Under the pieces are notes generated by a model. That model searched no databases, was not told the origin of the DNA, and saw nothing but the letters and a program-made list of their open reading frames with translations. Of a DNA stretch of 64,000 nt, positions 1-11,333 are shown piece by piece (the first letter of the stretch is position 1; the number at the start of each line of letters is the position of its first letter). The stretch is from positions 26,835,795 through 26,899,794 of the forward strand of contig NC_092670.1 in the NCBI RefSeq assembly GCF_964355755.1, given 5' to 3'. Source of the DNA: Antedon mediterranea. Its lineage: Eukaryota; Echinodermata; Crinoidea; Comatulida; Antedonidae. A program made the translations under genes and the position numbers.

Positions 1-2151
1 ATGATGCAAGTGAAAGAGGTAGGATTTATTTGTTGTAATTGTCTTTTTGTCATTTTCTGTGTTTTTCTCATTTATTTTATCCAGTTTATTTTATTCAGTT
101 TATTTTATCCGATTTATTTTAATTTATCCTGTTTGGTTGATTTTTATTTTATCTAGTTTATTTTTATATAAACAAAATGCATTGCATTTTGCTTATTTAA
201 CTGCGCTATCAAGGTATGTTCTATATAATGTCATAAAGAAGTGAAACCTTTACCATATAACATTACTTTGAATTACAGCTAACATTTAGGTTACAGGTCA
301 CTGTAAAATGGCATCCCAACACATATTTGACCAGTTTTTCATATAATACATTAAAAGAGTTTATGTTATTATTTACAGCCATCTTATACCTTCTATTCCA
401 TCAATTTGCTTTCATCAATCTCGCCCTCTAGTGTTGTTATCTCAATTCTAGATTAAAATTACAATGAACTTCATCCAGGAAAAAGGCTGAACATCTTAAA
501 AGCAATTTGTACACTGTAAAATTTAGCTCTTTTTTATACTATAGTCTGTCAAAAAAGATACAGTACAAAATGATATTATTAAGAAAATAATATTGGTTTT
601 TATGTGTACTAACAATCTGTACGCATAAAATTGTTCGCACGCACAGGGATTTTTGAAATGCGCAAAATGTCACAAATCGCGTAAAAAGTTGATTAGAAAT
701 TAATTTTGTGCATTTTGAAAATTTTAAATGCGCGTGCTCGCGTAACTTCTTGTAAAAGATGCCATTTTTAATCCACAGAAAGTTTGCCCTTGATATGACA
801 ATTAAATTTTCACAAATTGTCAAAACAAAATTACGATTGGTTTTTAATCTATGATCAATCATAAAAAATCATAAAAACCCGCCTAAGTCATTTTGCGCAA
901 CTCTGATGTGCACAACTTCATGTAAATGTCCATATGTTGGCAAAGTTATGAAATGTTTACCCATTTTTAAAGATATGTGATGCACAAAAAATGATGGAGA
1001 AAGACAGAAAAATTATATAAAGAAATAGATTATCCACATGACAAACGCCACGTGCACGTCATATGTTGGTATATTGCACACAGAAAAATATTATGGCATT
1101 ATGACCTGAAATGAAGAATATGACATGTTAGTGCTGAATTCTGTCCATGTGTCATATAGTTATACAGAGTATAATCTGTATACATATTACATACAGTGTA
1201 GAATAGATGAAATTTCATGACCTGCCATTTAATCCAATTTTTAACATGGTATCAAAATGAAACATGAAGATACCAATTTTGAAAGGAAATTATCTCAGCA
1301 GCAACATATTAACATGTAGAAGAAATTTGAATCTGTAAAATATAGATCCGCGTTCTTTTAAATGTGATGAATTATGATGCAAAAGATAAAAATACGACTT
1401 TTTTTATTCAACTGGCCATAAGATGACGGCAAAACATCTGATTGGCAATATGTTCACATGAATTCGTATCTACAATCCAATAGCTTCCAGAAAACATTTT
1501 AATCATGATTATTACTTTTTATTCTGACGAGCTATAACAGATTGAAATTTACTGTAAAGATGAAAATAAGTGACCCACATTATTTAAATTTTTAGACGTC
1601 ATAAAAATTATAATATTTTTTATTTATGCGAAAGACAGTTGCTTGACCTAGACAGTATTAAAATCTTGGGGCAAATGCAATACGAATCTATTGAATGTGA
1701 TGAGCAATACCGAAAGAGACAAAAATCCTATATTTTACATTCTTGTGACCATACGATGATGTCATAACATTTAAGAGGTAAAATTCTCCATGAATTCATA
1801 TCTACAACATAAATGCTTGCATATTAAGTAAAAAAAATTGGGGGTCACCGTTGATTCTGAGGAGCTATAATAGATTCAAAATAGGCATTCTTTTGACAAT
1901 ATTTTGTAGCTTTTTTAACTAAAATGCACGCAAATGTCTAAACCAACATGTTCGTATGACATCATTTTAATTTGAAATGATGTCAATCTTTTTTAAAATT
2001 AATTGGAAAAGCTGAAAAATCACAATTCAAGAGATGAAACATGATTTTCTTGCTCTTTGCATACCGTACAGGCAACAAATTTGCGGATAACCAAAAAAAA
2101 AGTTATGATCTCATACAATCAGAAGAAGTTATACGCCAAGGTGCGGATACA
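1..2151. repeat. AT-rich dispersed repeat (family XY), no gene
   Basis: I see no gene here. From about 565 to 1560 the sequence matches other places in the window: about 16760-16941 continued at 18855-19110, 28690-28822 continued at 29969-30560, 32560-33110, and inverted at 35160-35760. A landmark is the stretch at 660-730 around GCGTAAAAAGTTGATTAGAA. The short open frames are unsupported. The element class is unknown to me. This copy is uninterrupted and serves as the empty-site reference for both Helitron-like insertions described below. Confidence 0.6.
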
Positions 2152-4287
2152 AATATTTACATTCATTCTAACAGAAAATTTGGTTTAAAGATGACCAGAA
2201 ATACTATTAATTACTAATGTTTCAAACAAAAAACATATCTCTACACAACTTATCCCGATGCTTTAATGGTTTCATTATAGGAATTAAAACAAATCCTTTA
2301 CTGTCTGATACTTTAAATTGTTTCAATTTTAAAGTACCAGTTATTGCTGTCTCCGAGGACGATCAAACATTTTAATAGAAATGTCGAGCTCAACAGTTCA
2401 TTTCAGAATGCTAGAAGTAACTTACCATATTTATCCGCCCCGGGCATTTAATGTTCAGAAGGGTTTTTAGGAGGAGGGGAAGGCATCCTTTTTTTTAGGG
2501 TATAATATGGTATTGTATAATAAAATAAATACCAACTAGATATAAAAAAAATACAGCACAATTAATATCAAAAAGTGATAACATTTTGTCAAAATGCTTG
2601 GTAAATTGTAGATTATGGTAGTTAATGAAATGTGTTGTGATACAATTATTGTGTAAATGCATGTCATGCCACAATGACACATCAGTGGCGGATCTAGTGG
2701 GGGCTAGCCACCCCCCTTAATTTATGAATTCAAGAGTTTAAAAAGAAAACGCGATTTCCTCGTGTGAATACTGATGTCATCACTCTCCAAAAATACGACA
2801 TTTTTCATTTCAGTTAATTACCGCCCTGGTCCATGTGTGCAAGCGTTAGCGTGGTAAATTTGTACCCCTGTACAAAGTGGAGTGTAATATTTTTTTTATA
2901 TCATAATGGTATGCCGTATAAACGTTAAAAATAAACGAGAAACATGGTGTTCTTTTATTATTTCATAGGCATAAATTAAACATGAAAAAGTGTGTGGCGT
3001 ATTTGATGTTTTATTGATTTGTGTTATAGACACAGCGATTACTGCAATCATTGTATACTAAATTACATTGAGTTATTCACCTGGCTGTAGGGTATATGTC
3101 TGAGGTTAACAGAACACAGTACACTAACACATGCACTATAAAGCCATTTTCGGAGTACCGCATTACAAAATGTTCATTTTGTTTGAAGTGTTTTTCAATC
3201 AAAGTTTATTATTAGTTCGTCAAAACAGATCCATACAGTATTTAGGATTTAAATTTACATTATTTAACATTTGTTATTAAATGTAATGGAAACAGTTGCT
3301 CTAGCCTAATAAACAGTGTGTAAGCATTTATTTTTTCACAATTTTTCCGCGGCTCAGGAGGGGGAAACGCCCTCCCAAACCCACCCCCACTCGGTGCTAC
3401 TGCTACGCACCTTGTTTACCACTTTCATGCATCTTCCCCCCCCCCCCCCCTCGTTACAGATCCTAGATCCGCCACTGCACATCATTATCCTGAGACACAA
3501 TTGCACTCATAATGGATCTTCTTTCTTTCATCTGTTTGTTTGTGACTCCAATTTGTCAACAGTCAACGCGGTCTTTTGCACATTGTTAAATGCCAATACA
3601 TAGCTTCATTACTATTGTACAATAATGTCTAGCTTCTGATGCTTTTATTGGCAATGCATTCAGTACCTAAAACATGTCTAAGTTTCTAGTGGCATTGATA
3701 ATAAATCTCCAGATATATATTGTTTTATTATCTTCACTGGGAACAGACGTGTGTATGTATAAAATTTTTCAGTTACTCAAAAATATTATGCAACAGTGTC
3801 ATATGGAATGATGACAATGAATTGGTCTCTGAGTTGTCTCTGATACCTTTTATTACATGATTGTACTTGCACCCGGATAGAATGAGGTTTAATCCAGTTA
3901 TTCTTATTATTATATTGTGTTGTATTTTTTAATATCCAGGGTATTATTATTTGATTATACATATTACCATTATTACACCAAAACAAAATAAACATCTTCC
4001 CCGAATAAATAAATGCCCGGGCCTTTTACTTCTAGCATTCTGAATTGTTGAGCTCGACATTTCTATCAAAATGTTTGGTCGTCCTTGGGGGTCAGCAATA
4101 TTATAAGCAAAAGTACAATTACACACAGTAGAGGATTTGTTTTAATTCCGATAATGAAACCATTAAAGCATCAGTTATTGCATAACATTACTGTTGTGTA
4201 GAGATATGTTTTTTTTGTTTGAAACATTAGTAATAGTATTTCTGTTCATCTTTTAACCACATTTTCAATTACAATGAATGTAAATAT
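2152..4287. repeat. Foldback repeat with long inverted arms
   Basis: The left arm (about 2152-2452) and right arm (about 4013-4287) are inverted, diverged copies of each other. Both contain GAAATGTCGAGCTCAACA-type sequence, the ATGGTTTCATTAT block and CCCGGGCAT. The centre holds a separate TIR element at 2683-3477. No convincing protein is encoded. The class is not assigned; it could be a large foldback DNA element or two independent inverted insertions. Confidence 0.6.
2683..3477. mobile_element. Nonautonomous DNA transposon, TIR CAGTGGCGGATCTAG
   Basis: The element begins CAGTGGCGGATCTAG and ends CTAGATCCGCCACTG, a perfect 15-bp terminal inverted repeat. Both flanks are the direct repeat CACAT (2678-2682 and 3478-3482). 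Just inside the ends are a G run on the left and a C run on the right. No transposase is visible in about 795 bp. The terminal sequence resembles common hAT-type MITEs, but an 8-bp target duplication is expected for hAT and only 5 bp match. Confidence 0.65.
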
Positions 4288-4860
4288 GTATATTTCAAAC
4301 AATTTGATACCAAATTTAAGTTTCTACGACCAGTACTTACAGAGATATGAAGATGTCCTGGTATGTGAGTCAAAGGTCAGAAATGGCATTTCTGATCATT
4401 TTTTACTAATATGCCCCATTAGACTGAATACAAATGCATGCCTTCTGAACATTTTCAGACCAAAATTGACTTGCTCATGCGACCAGTTGTTGTCGAGATA
4501 CAAGTACCTTTTTTTTATTTGTTCATATAACCCTTGACCTTGACCCTTTGACCTTTTCTAATATTTTTCAAAATGTGTAACAAATAACAATATATATTTT
4601 GAACAATTTAAGACCAAATTCAATTGAAGTTACGGAGATGCATATATGCCCTGGGTTGTGGGTAAATGGTCAGAAATAGTATTTCTATGACTAAAATTTC
4701 CCATTAGACTGAATATAAATATAAACCTTCTGATCAATTTGAGACCAAAATTACCTTGCAGTGACTAGTGGTTGTCGAGATTTGGTGTTTTGTCTTATAA
4801 CCTTTCACCCTGACCTTTTGACCTTTTGCCACATTTTCAAAATGTGTAACCAAGCCAAAA
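4288..4860. repeat. Diverged tandem repeat, about 280-bp unit, TGACC-rich
   Basis: Two units (about 4280-4565 and 4570-4850) align along their length. Shared blocks include CCCATTAGACTGAATA, GACCAAAATT, GTTGTCGAGAT and TTTTCAAAATGTGTAA. Each unit ends in a cluster of TGACC words (4530-4552 and 4808-4828). No gene is supported; the 87-residue open frame at 4274 is inside the repeat. Confidence 0.6.
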
Positions 4861-5841
4861 ATGATTGTTTGGCCATCCTAAACCAATTTCAAGTCAAATT
4901 TTCTGGACCTCAAAGTGGATACGAAAGTTGATCTAGCTAACCCATAGAGTAATAAGCCATTCAAAAAGGGAGTCTTCCAATTTTAGATATGGAGTAAAAC
5001 AGTTTGATTTTCAGTCTCCAACCTCGCGTGACAACAATTTTCAAAACATTAAATAAGCTTTACAAGATTCAAGATTCAAGACATTTTATTGGTCTACTTT
5101 AAAATGGAAATTTGGTTGCTTGCCATAATTAAGACAATAAAATAACAATAAAAAATACATCAAATTGGAATTTAAGGAAATGTTAAAATACTATTAATAT
5201 GTTAAAATACTGTTAAAAAACTATTAAAATTTCAGATTCCAAAAATGCCATGCTCTGTAAAATTTAAAATAATAACAAATACATGTAGTTATCGACAAAC
5301 ATTAGAATTGTACATATTAATGCTATTTACAAACAAAGGACAGGATAGTTTTACATTATATTGGTTTTTGTGGGTCTGTCTAATGCCAGATCTATTAAAA
5401 TTGTAACAGTAATGTAGTAGGATATTTTCAACTTTTCTTAAAATATACTTCTCGTAAATCAGTGAACATGGCGTTAAAATCTGTTTTAATGATACATTGT
5501 GCAATTTTACGTGGTATTTTACGTGGTATCTCTATTTTTTTCTTATCTTTTTCAGTATGATTACCATAAAAACATCTCATGCTAAAAGATAAAATACTTA
5601 AAATAATACTTTGATAAAGTAGGATTAAAATAGTGTTGTCAACTCTAATTTGCTTAAGCCTTCTGAGAAGGAAATCATAAAAGAGTTAGATTCCCACTTT
5701 ACATTACAATGCATTACATCTCATTAATTATCACAATTAGATATGTGGTGCATATTTGTCCAATCCAATTGCAAGAATAATATATAAGGGGTGTTATAAT
5801 AATTATAATGTATGTAAATTTCGAAACTGACATAACATTAG

Positions 5842-6826
5842 TCATTGATTAAAACAGTAAGGATTGTTTTTATTTTCAATTATTTTATTTCGAAAATACG
5901 TTGATTTAGCTTTTTTAACATTGCGCTTGACCTTGTTTCTTAATTTACAATACATATCATGATCTTCTTTGATTTTACTCTTTTTAAATTTATTAAAATA
6001 TTGATCACGAGTTCGTATATCATTTAGAATATCTGTGTTAAACCATGGATCTGACCTTTGTTTCACCCTCATCTTTCTAAGGGGTGCCACACAATTTATG
6101 ACGGAGCTAAGAGCTTCCTTAAATGACGACCATGCGTCGTTAACATTAACTTTAGATGTAACGTTTGTCCAATCTATTTCGGACAGTTTTGACAGGAATT
6201 CCTCTTTGTTGTACTGTTTAAATGATCTTGAGTAAATGGTCTTATGCGATGAGTATTTTGCTTTACAAGATTTGCGTGTGCAAAATATCAGCATATGATC
6301 ACTTAGGCCTGTGTTTATAACACCGGAATTAGAAATTTTGTCTTGAGAATTACATAGGATATGGTCTAAACATGAGGATGAATTCCTGTCAAAACGAGTG
6401 TCTTCACTTATCAAGTTAGAGAATCCTAGTAATTCGAGAACGTTTTTATAATTCGTAGATTGAGTACAATCTCTGTTAGTATTTATGTTAAAATCACCAT
6501 TTATGATGGTTTCAAGGTTGTTAATTTTATTTACAGTGTCTTCGAAAAAGTTTAGAAAATTGTTGACATTCTGTTCAGGAGGACGGTAATAGGTTCCAAC
6601 AACGATTGGTTTTGTATCCGGGAGGTTGAGTTCAATCCATACTGATTCAACATTATTGTCCATTAAATCTTCTCTCTTGGTAAACGCTTTGTCCGTACGC
6701 ACATACATACATACTCCACCTCCTCTACGAGAAGATCTATCATTGCGAACTAAGGTATATCTATCTATGTTTACTTCATTATCAGGAACAGTCTCATCTA
6801 GCCAAGATGGATATAACTGCTGCCTT
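5842..6826 (-). pseudogene. LINE AP endonuclease, remainder after frameshift
   Basis: This frame resumes with WLDETVPDNE at 6826, overlapping the preceding frame. It continues through RRGGGVCMY, the NGDFNIN motif and the LSDHMLIF motif, all hallmarks of LINE AP endonucleases. A basic linker (KVKRNVKKAK) follows, then a stop at 5842. The nickase would normally cut target DNA to prime reverse transcription. Aligning the two frames by family pattern, about 8 bases are missing at the join, including the codon for the catalytic Glu. The start at 6708 is only the first Met of the frame, not a real start. Confidence 0.75.
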
Positions 6827-7483
6827 TGATTTTAATGCGATTTCCCTTATTTCAGATATTTTGGGAATCAGCGATCGTACATTAAGTTGAAGAAAATGCA
6901 TTCCTTGTTTGTTAATTGTTTTTGCGATGTCGTCCATGTCATCGTCTAGGGGATCAATCTGATTAGCGTCAGATACATCTTGGTTCTGATTTTCATGAAA
7001 GTCTGCATCATACCATGGGAGCGAGTTCCAGGAGCATATATCGCAAATATAAGAGGATGACTTACCGGCGCACTTTGTATGTATTGTTTTAATGTCGCAT
7101 GCATTGCATCTGATGATTTTACTTCGCTTGTTAAATCCTCTACTGCATACGTCGCAATATGACTTTTGTTGAGGTCCAGGATTTAGGGAGACATCCCCAG
7201 CAATAATGATCAAGTAACTTAACGTTAAGTGGTGATGTTTTCTTAATATACGTTTTACAGGATATCTCGAAGAGCTTGCACCGTACATTTGCCAGAGTGG
7301 TGATCTCAAATCCAAGTTATCCTGCTTAATGTGGGTAGGTGCTGACCAGTTGCTTGCGATGTCAGGTCCGACTTCAGTGAAGTCTAAAGTCGGTTGACTT
7401 AGGGTGCATATTCTTACTATGATACATAGTAAATGGATGAATAATGTTCTAAATTGTACTTTATACTGCATGATGATGAGCAA
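6794..7483 (-). pseudogene. LINE ORF 5' part: 2A-like peptide, PHD-type zinc finger, endonuclease start
   Basis: The 229-residue frame opens with a hydrophobic stretch (about residues 10-28). It then has GDVSLNPGP at residues 96-104, a 2A-like ribosome-skipping motif with Ser where canonical 2A has Glu. A zinc-finger follows with Cys/His ligands at C110, C113, C126, C129, H135, C138, C147 and C150, a C4HC3 PHD spacing. The last 35 residues begin an AP endonuclease (LQLNVRSL). 2A-like sequences at this position are known in APE-type non-LTR retrotransposons. The frame breaks just after AVISI, at the start of the catalytic-Glu motif. Confidence 0.75.
7172..7198 (-). other. 2A-like ribosome-skipping motif (GDVSLNPGP)
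   Basis: Codons for GDVSLNPGP lie within the LINE ORF. The family consensus is D-x-E-x-N-P-G-P, with separation between the last Gly and Pro. Here the Glu position is Ser. Activity cannot be judged from sequence alone. Confidence 0.6.
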
Positions 7484-8589
7484 AGTAGGAAATACGTTGT
7501 TTTATGTTAAAAATGTAAGCATTCAAAGGCAAGCGTTTCATCGGTTGTCACGATACAAAAAACAAAATTACAGTACGACCAACAGTAACTGTAAATATTA
7601 TTGTTGTGATAATCCGCACTAGTTTGTTTTGTAAAAAAAATATCCAAACAGCCAATGATTTAGATGAGGAGAGTGAACCTAGGCCTAGTCAAAAGACTAA
7701 ACGTAACGTACCGTATGGTGGTAAGCACAATGCTTGGCGTCCCTGGTTACCGGCGTTAGCAACAAACGTATAAAAAGGCGCGAAAGGCCTAGCTGATCAA
7801 AGTGAAGAAAATGATATAATCCTAACTCACAGCTTGTAAATTAAAACAGTTTTCTTCAATCAATATTTGTTGCTGTATCGATATGTCAGTTATTTAACTG
7901 TTGGTATATCCAAAAATCAAGAAAATGAATTTTAAAAGACAATCAGTGTAGAGGGAAAATTAACTACGTCTACACACACGTGTATGGATTTTATAAACGG
8001 TGGTAATTATGTCTACAAACGACCAAACAATCCTAGGCCTTGCAAGGCTAAAACGAATAGGCCTATTCTAATACAGTACTAACAGGCCTAGGCCTAACTA
8101 GGTTGCAGCAATACGAAACTTTGACAAGCAACTGGAACTAATATAATATGTAGGCTAATTATGTTTTTCCAACGATTCCACGTCTTGTAGGGATGTCCCC
8201 ATTGATTAATCAAAATCATAAAAACGATCTACACAAAAGTATACTGCTGATGCATATCTCGGTGGTGTTTACAAACAAAACAGAGGCAAGACAACAGGTG
8301 GCTCTGTTGTATTTAACAGTAATAAACGATAGTTTAATAGTGCATACTATTGCATGCCATGTGACCCACAATCGTCTAATCAAATGACAGGAATTTATTT
8401 AGGTGTTAGATAATAGAAGATAGCATTCTATTGTATAATATAGTATTAATTATGTTTAATGTTAAATGAATAATAATAGATGGTAATTGATGGTAGCCAC
8501 ATTAACCTTACTCCATGCATTATATTAACTTTTCCTTTATATATGGGGTTTTGTTATAATTAATTAATAAACTATTTATAACTTAACAT
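7484..8589. other. Intergenic, GGCCTA-rich patches, no gene seen
   Basis: The interval between the LINE and the first IgSF gene contains repeated AGGCCTA words (about 7680-8120) and no supportable coding frame. On the minus strand, AATAAA at 8394-8399 is the likely poly(A) signal for IgSF-1. Confidence 0.5.
8394..8399 (-). terminator. Candidate poly(A) signal for IgSF-1
   Basis: AATAAA on the minus strand lies about 190 bases past the stop at 8590 of the displaced C-terminal module. It is the first canonical hexamer downstream of that stop that I found. Confidence 0.45.
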
Positions 8590-8770
8590 TTAATGTTTAG
8601 TTATATCAGCATAAATAACTCCACTGATTTCAGTGGACATGGAAGTTTTTGCTGTGTTCATAAAATCTAAGTCTGCATACATTAATCCTTGTGGGTCAAC
8701 ACACTTTGATCTTGAACCATGTGGTGAAACTTTTGACATGGCTAACTTTTTTGAATGTTTTTTTTAACAT
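8590..8770 (-). other. Displaced C-terminal ITIM module of IgSF-1 (out of frame)
   Basis: Past an A8 run (8754-8761), another frame reads KLAMSKVSPHGSRSK, then GLMYADLDFMN, then GVIYADITKH and a stop at 8590-8592. The last 32 residues align without gaps to the C terminus of IgSF-2 (GLQYADLDLLN to TQYAEIRRL). Both tyrosines keep the same 22-residue spacing. LMYADL and VIYADI both fit the ITIM pattern (I/V/L/S)xYxx(I/L/V). The frame that carries the receptor stops at 8742, so the module is untranslated unless the A run differs in length: one more A joins the frames. I infer that this is the true C terminus of IgSF-1 and that the break is an allele, a sequencing error or a recent mutation. Confidence 0.75.
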
Positions 8771-10481
8771 GAGGATGATCCTTATCTCGAGGCTTGTCAG
8801 AAATGTTCTCTTGCAGTTTCTTATTAGATTCATTTTCTGGTATGTTCTTTGAAATATCATCATTTCCATCAATTGCAGATTCTCTACTATGGTTAACATT
8901 TTTTTTCAGTTTTTTAGGTTTTGTGTCTGGTGCGTTTTTAGTTTTGATACTTGCAGGTAATGTAGAAGCCTTGTTCTTTTGTATACAAGCATATATATCT
9001 CCACTTGGGCTTTTCCAGTGATTAACTTGGTTTTCACTGGTTTCTGTTTTAATCGCTACTGTTGTGTTAACTCTCTTATCTGATGTCTGTTTGTGTATTT
9101 CTACAGGCGCATACATTGGAATCTCCTCATGTTCAGGTAATTTATTCTGATCAATATTTTGTTTTTCTGATAGGTTGTTAACTTTCTGAACTTTAGCGTA
9201 CATAGGAAATACATCAAGAGTGTATTGCTGTTGATTATTAAGTGATCCTGATGTAGTTATATTTTTCATATTCAGTTTATCTTCAGTGATATTTGGTGTC
9301 TGTTTATATTTACAATATAAATGGAATCCAAAAAAGCCACAAATTGTAATGATTATGATTACTACTACAATTGCTATGGGTATATAAAAACTAGTTGTTT
9401 TCAAAGTTTTCTGAACTTTATCTTGGTGTTGATTAGTTGAATGAGTTGAATATGTTTGAGTAGCAACTGGTTGAGTCATAGGCATTGTTAATCCATCAAC
9501 TACTTTAATTACTATTTTTCCTGAACCACTCTTTGAATCAAATGTTGCTCTACATTTTAACACCTTCCCATTATCTATCAAAGAAATGCTTGCAAAGCAA
9601 CGTGTATTGCTTCTTTGTGAGTGTAAGAAAGATGATGATCCATTGTATTCCCAAGTAAATTCTATTAGACCAGCACATGTGTCACATGTTACTATGCATT
9701 GAAAACATCCCTCACTTCCAGAAATAATTGGCATTGTATTTTGCGTAAAAACAACTACCGGTAATGATGAAGTTTCTTCTTTAACAATATTCATTAGATT
9801 TGTTGAACATGATTCTGCTTGTCCACCTTCTAAGGATGATGCTATACATGTAAAATAATTATTTACATTTTTACTTGCCAGTATTGTTATATTAAGGTAA
9901 CTTTTTTCTGTTGATTGAGGAAATGTTGCAGAGTTAAGGAATCCTTCAGAGTCAGATTTGTACCATGTAAGTCTTGTATCATGATTGCCTGCTCCTATCA
10001 TACATGAAAGTGCAATTCTTTCAGTCAATGTAACTGTTTTCGGCAAATCCATGCATCTTGGCTCAGGAACTTTTTTGACAATAAGTTTTGCTGAACTTTG
10101 AATTCCTGTTTTCTGAAGAACAAGACAAAGAAAAATTCCTGCATCAATATGCTTCACATCAGTAATCCTCAAAGTTGTGGTAATATACTTACCATCACCA
10201 GGCTTAAATGTGAATGTTGTGTCAACTGTATACTTGTTATTGTTTATTTCCATTCTATTGCCATTAGAAATGTACTGTTCACTTGAATACCATCCAACAG
10301 TGTATGTAAGCTCTTCTTTTACATTTTTATTCATTTTGATTATACAGTTGAACGTTGCCTCCTCACCTGCAGAAGCTACTACATCTACAGGATCTTTAGT
10401 TATTACTGCACATTTTACAACTTGAAAATAATTCATCAGATAAAAAAACAAGAAAGTACAAATGAACTTTAGTTGAATCAT
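8742..10481 (-). CDS. IgSF-1: single-pass receptor with three Ig domains and a YAxV-rich tail
   Basis: The 579-residue product has a signal peptide (about 1-24) and three Ig-like domains. Their core Cys/Trp/Cys are C46-W64-C119 (with DAGIFLC), C160-W173-C212 and C262-W277-C310. One membrane span follows (about 366-388, uncharged), then a long lysine-rich tail with Y428 (MYAKV), Y457 (MYAPV) and Y497 (IYACI). The whole protein is one exon. A plausible 3' splice site (AATAACAG) lies 7 bases before the ATG, suggesting an intron in the 5' UTR only. It is paralogous to IgSF-2 and IgSF-3: each mature chain starts near C/S-A-x-I-T, and domain 2 starts with P-x-P-x-C. The frame ends early relative to IgSF-2, and the missing ITIM end is encoded just downstream. 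It is probably a plasma-membrane receptor; the ligand is unknown. Confidence 0.85.
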   Translation of the reverse strand: MIQLKFICTFLFFYLMNYFQVVKCAVITKDPVDVVASAGEEATFNCIIKMNKNVKEELTYTVGWYSSEQYISNGNRMEINNNKYTVDTTFTFKPGDGKYITTTLRITDVKHIDAGIFLCLVLQKTGIQSSAKLIVKKVPEPRCMDLPKTVTLTERIALSCMIGAGNHDTRLTWYKSDSEGFLNSATFPQSTEKSYLNITILASKNVNNYFTCIASSLEGGQAESCSTNLMNIVKEETSSLPVVVFTQNTMPIISGSEGCFQCIVTCDTCAGLIEFTWEYNGSSSFLHSQRSNTRCFASISLIDNGKVLKCRATFDSKSGSGKIVIKVVDGLTMPMTQPVATQTYSTHSTNQHQDKVQKTLKTTSFYIPIAIVVVIIIITICGFFGFHLYCKYKQTPNITEDKLNMKNITTSGSLNNQQQYTLDVFPMYAKVQKVNNLSEKQNIDQNKLPEHEEIPMYAPVEIHKQTSDKRVNTTVAIKTETSENQVNHWKSPSGDIYACIQKNKASTLPASIKTKNAPDTKPKKLKKNVNHSRESAIDGNDDISKNIPENESNKKLQENISDKPRDKDHPHVKKNIQKS

Positions 10482-10790
10482 CTTCCCACTGTTATTAAAA
10501 GTCTGGTTAGAGAGTTAGATCTCTTGTGTTATTATTCTTGTCAGAAAACATACATGAATGATTTTCAATACATATGAGCACTGTGCTATACAGTAATGTA
10601 TTATACACAGAATGACTAGTAGCATTTAGACCATCCAGGAAACTTGTAAAGGAAATCAAGGTTTTAATATTTCCCAAGTGATTGTGTGTTATGTCTGGGT
10701 GATGAATTGTTATTGGTTACAGTATCAATGCATTGTCATTTGTTTATTGATATGAATAGTTTGTTTTTATACAATCAATAATTTTGTATT
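10482..10790. other. Upstream of IgSF-1, no gene seen
   Basis: About 300 bases of AT-rich sequence with no coding support. It should contain the 5' UTR intron end and possibly the promoter of IgSF-1, but I cannot point to a TATA box or initiator with confidence. Confidence 0.4.
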
Positions 10791-11333
10791 AGGCTACTGT
10801 AACACTACAGCCTCAAGTCTGGCACGACTCGCCGCGATTGAGATTTTAAGCCAGGTTTGAGTTTATTGAGCGGTCACACTATTCAAATTCTGTTGGGTTG
10901 TTCCCCGATCGAAAGCGGAAATCAGTTGGCTAGCTAAATTATGTGAGCCAAAAAGAACCAAACTCAAACAGAACTATATAAGAAGTACTGTAAATTAAGA
11001 AATGTAGTTCAAAGATCAGTCAAAAATGCAAAGTCTGAATTTTTCATTAACAAAATATCTCAATGTATTAATCTAATCCAAAAAAGTTATGGTCTACCTT
11101 AAGTAGCTTAGGTTACAAAAATAACTATAAACGTGATTCTAATCTAGTTCTCAAAAACGAAGGGGGTGAAATTTTACATGATCCCAAAGACATTGCAACT
11201 CGTTTTAACAATTATTTTGCGGATATTGCTAACAACCTTAAAAAAAACCTTCCTCCTAAGAAAAATTTATATAACCCACATTCAGCAAAATTTAAAAACT
11301 ATTATGATAAAAACCTAAAAGATTTAAACTTGA

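Larger units (their letters stand above)
5057..7483 (-). mobile_element. CR1-like LINE copy lacking its reverse transcriptase
   Basis: The 5' half of a non-LTR retrotransposon is present: 2A-like peptide, zinc finger and AP endonuclease. The open frame stops at 5842. About 780 bp later, at 5059-5090, lies a LINE-like 3' end on the minus strand with an AATAAA and repeated TCTTGAA units. No reverse transcriptase motifs lie between. Either the middle was deleted or the 3' end belongs to a second LINE fragment. The copy is dead: it has a frameshift in the endonuclease and no polymerase. Related protein sequence sits at the start of the LINE copy at 10935-13455. Confidence 0.7.
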
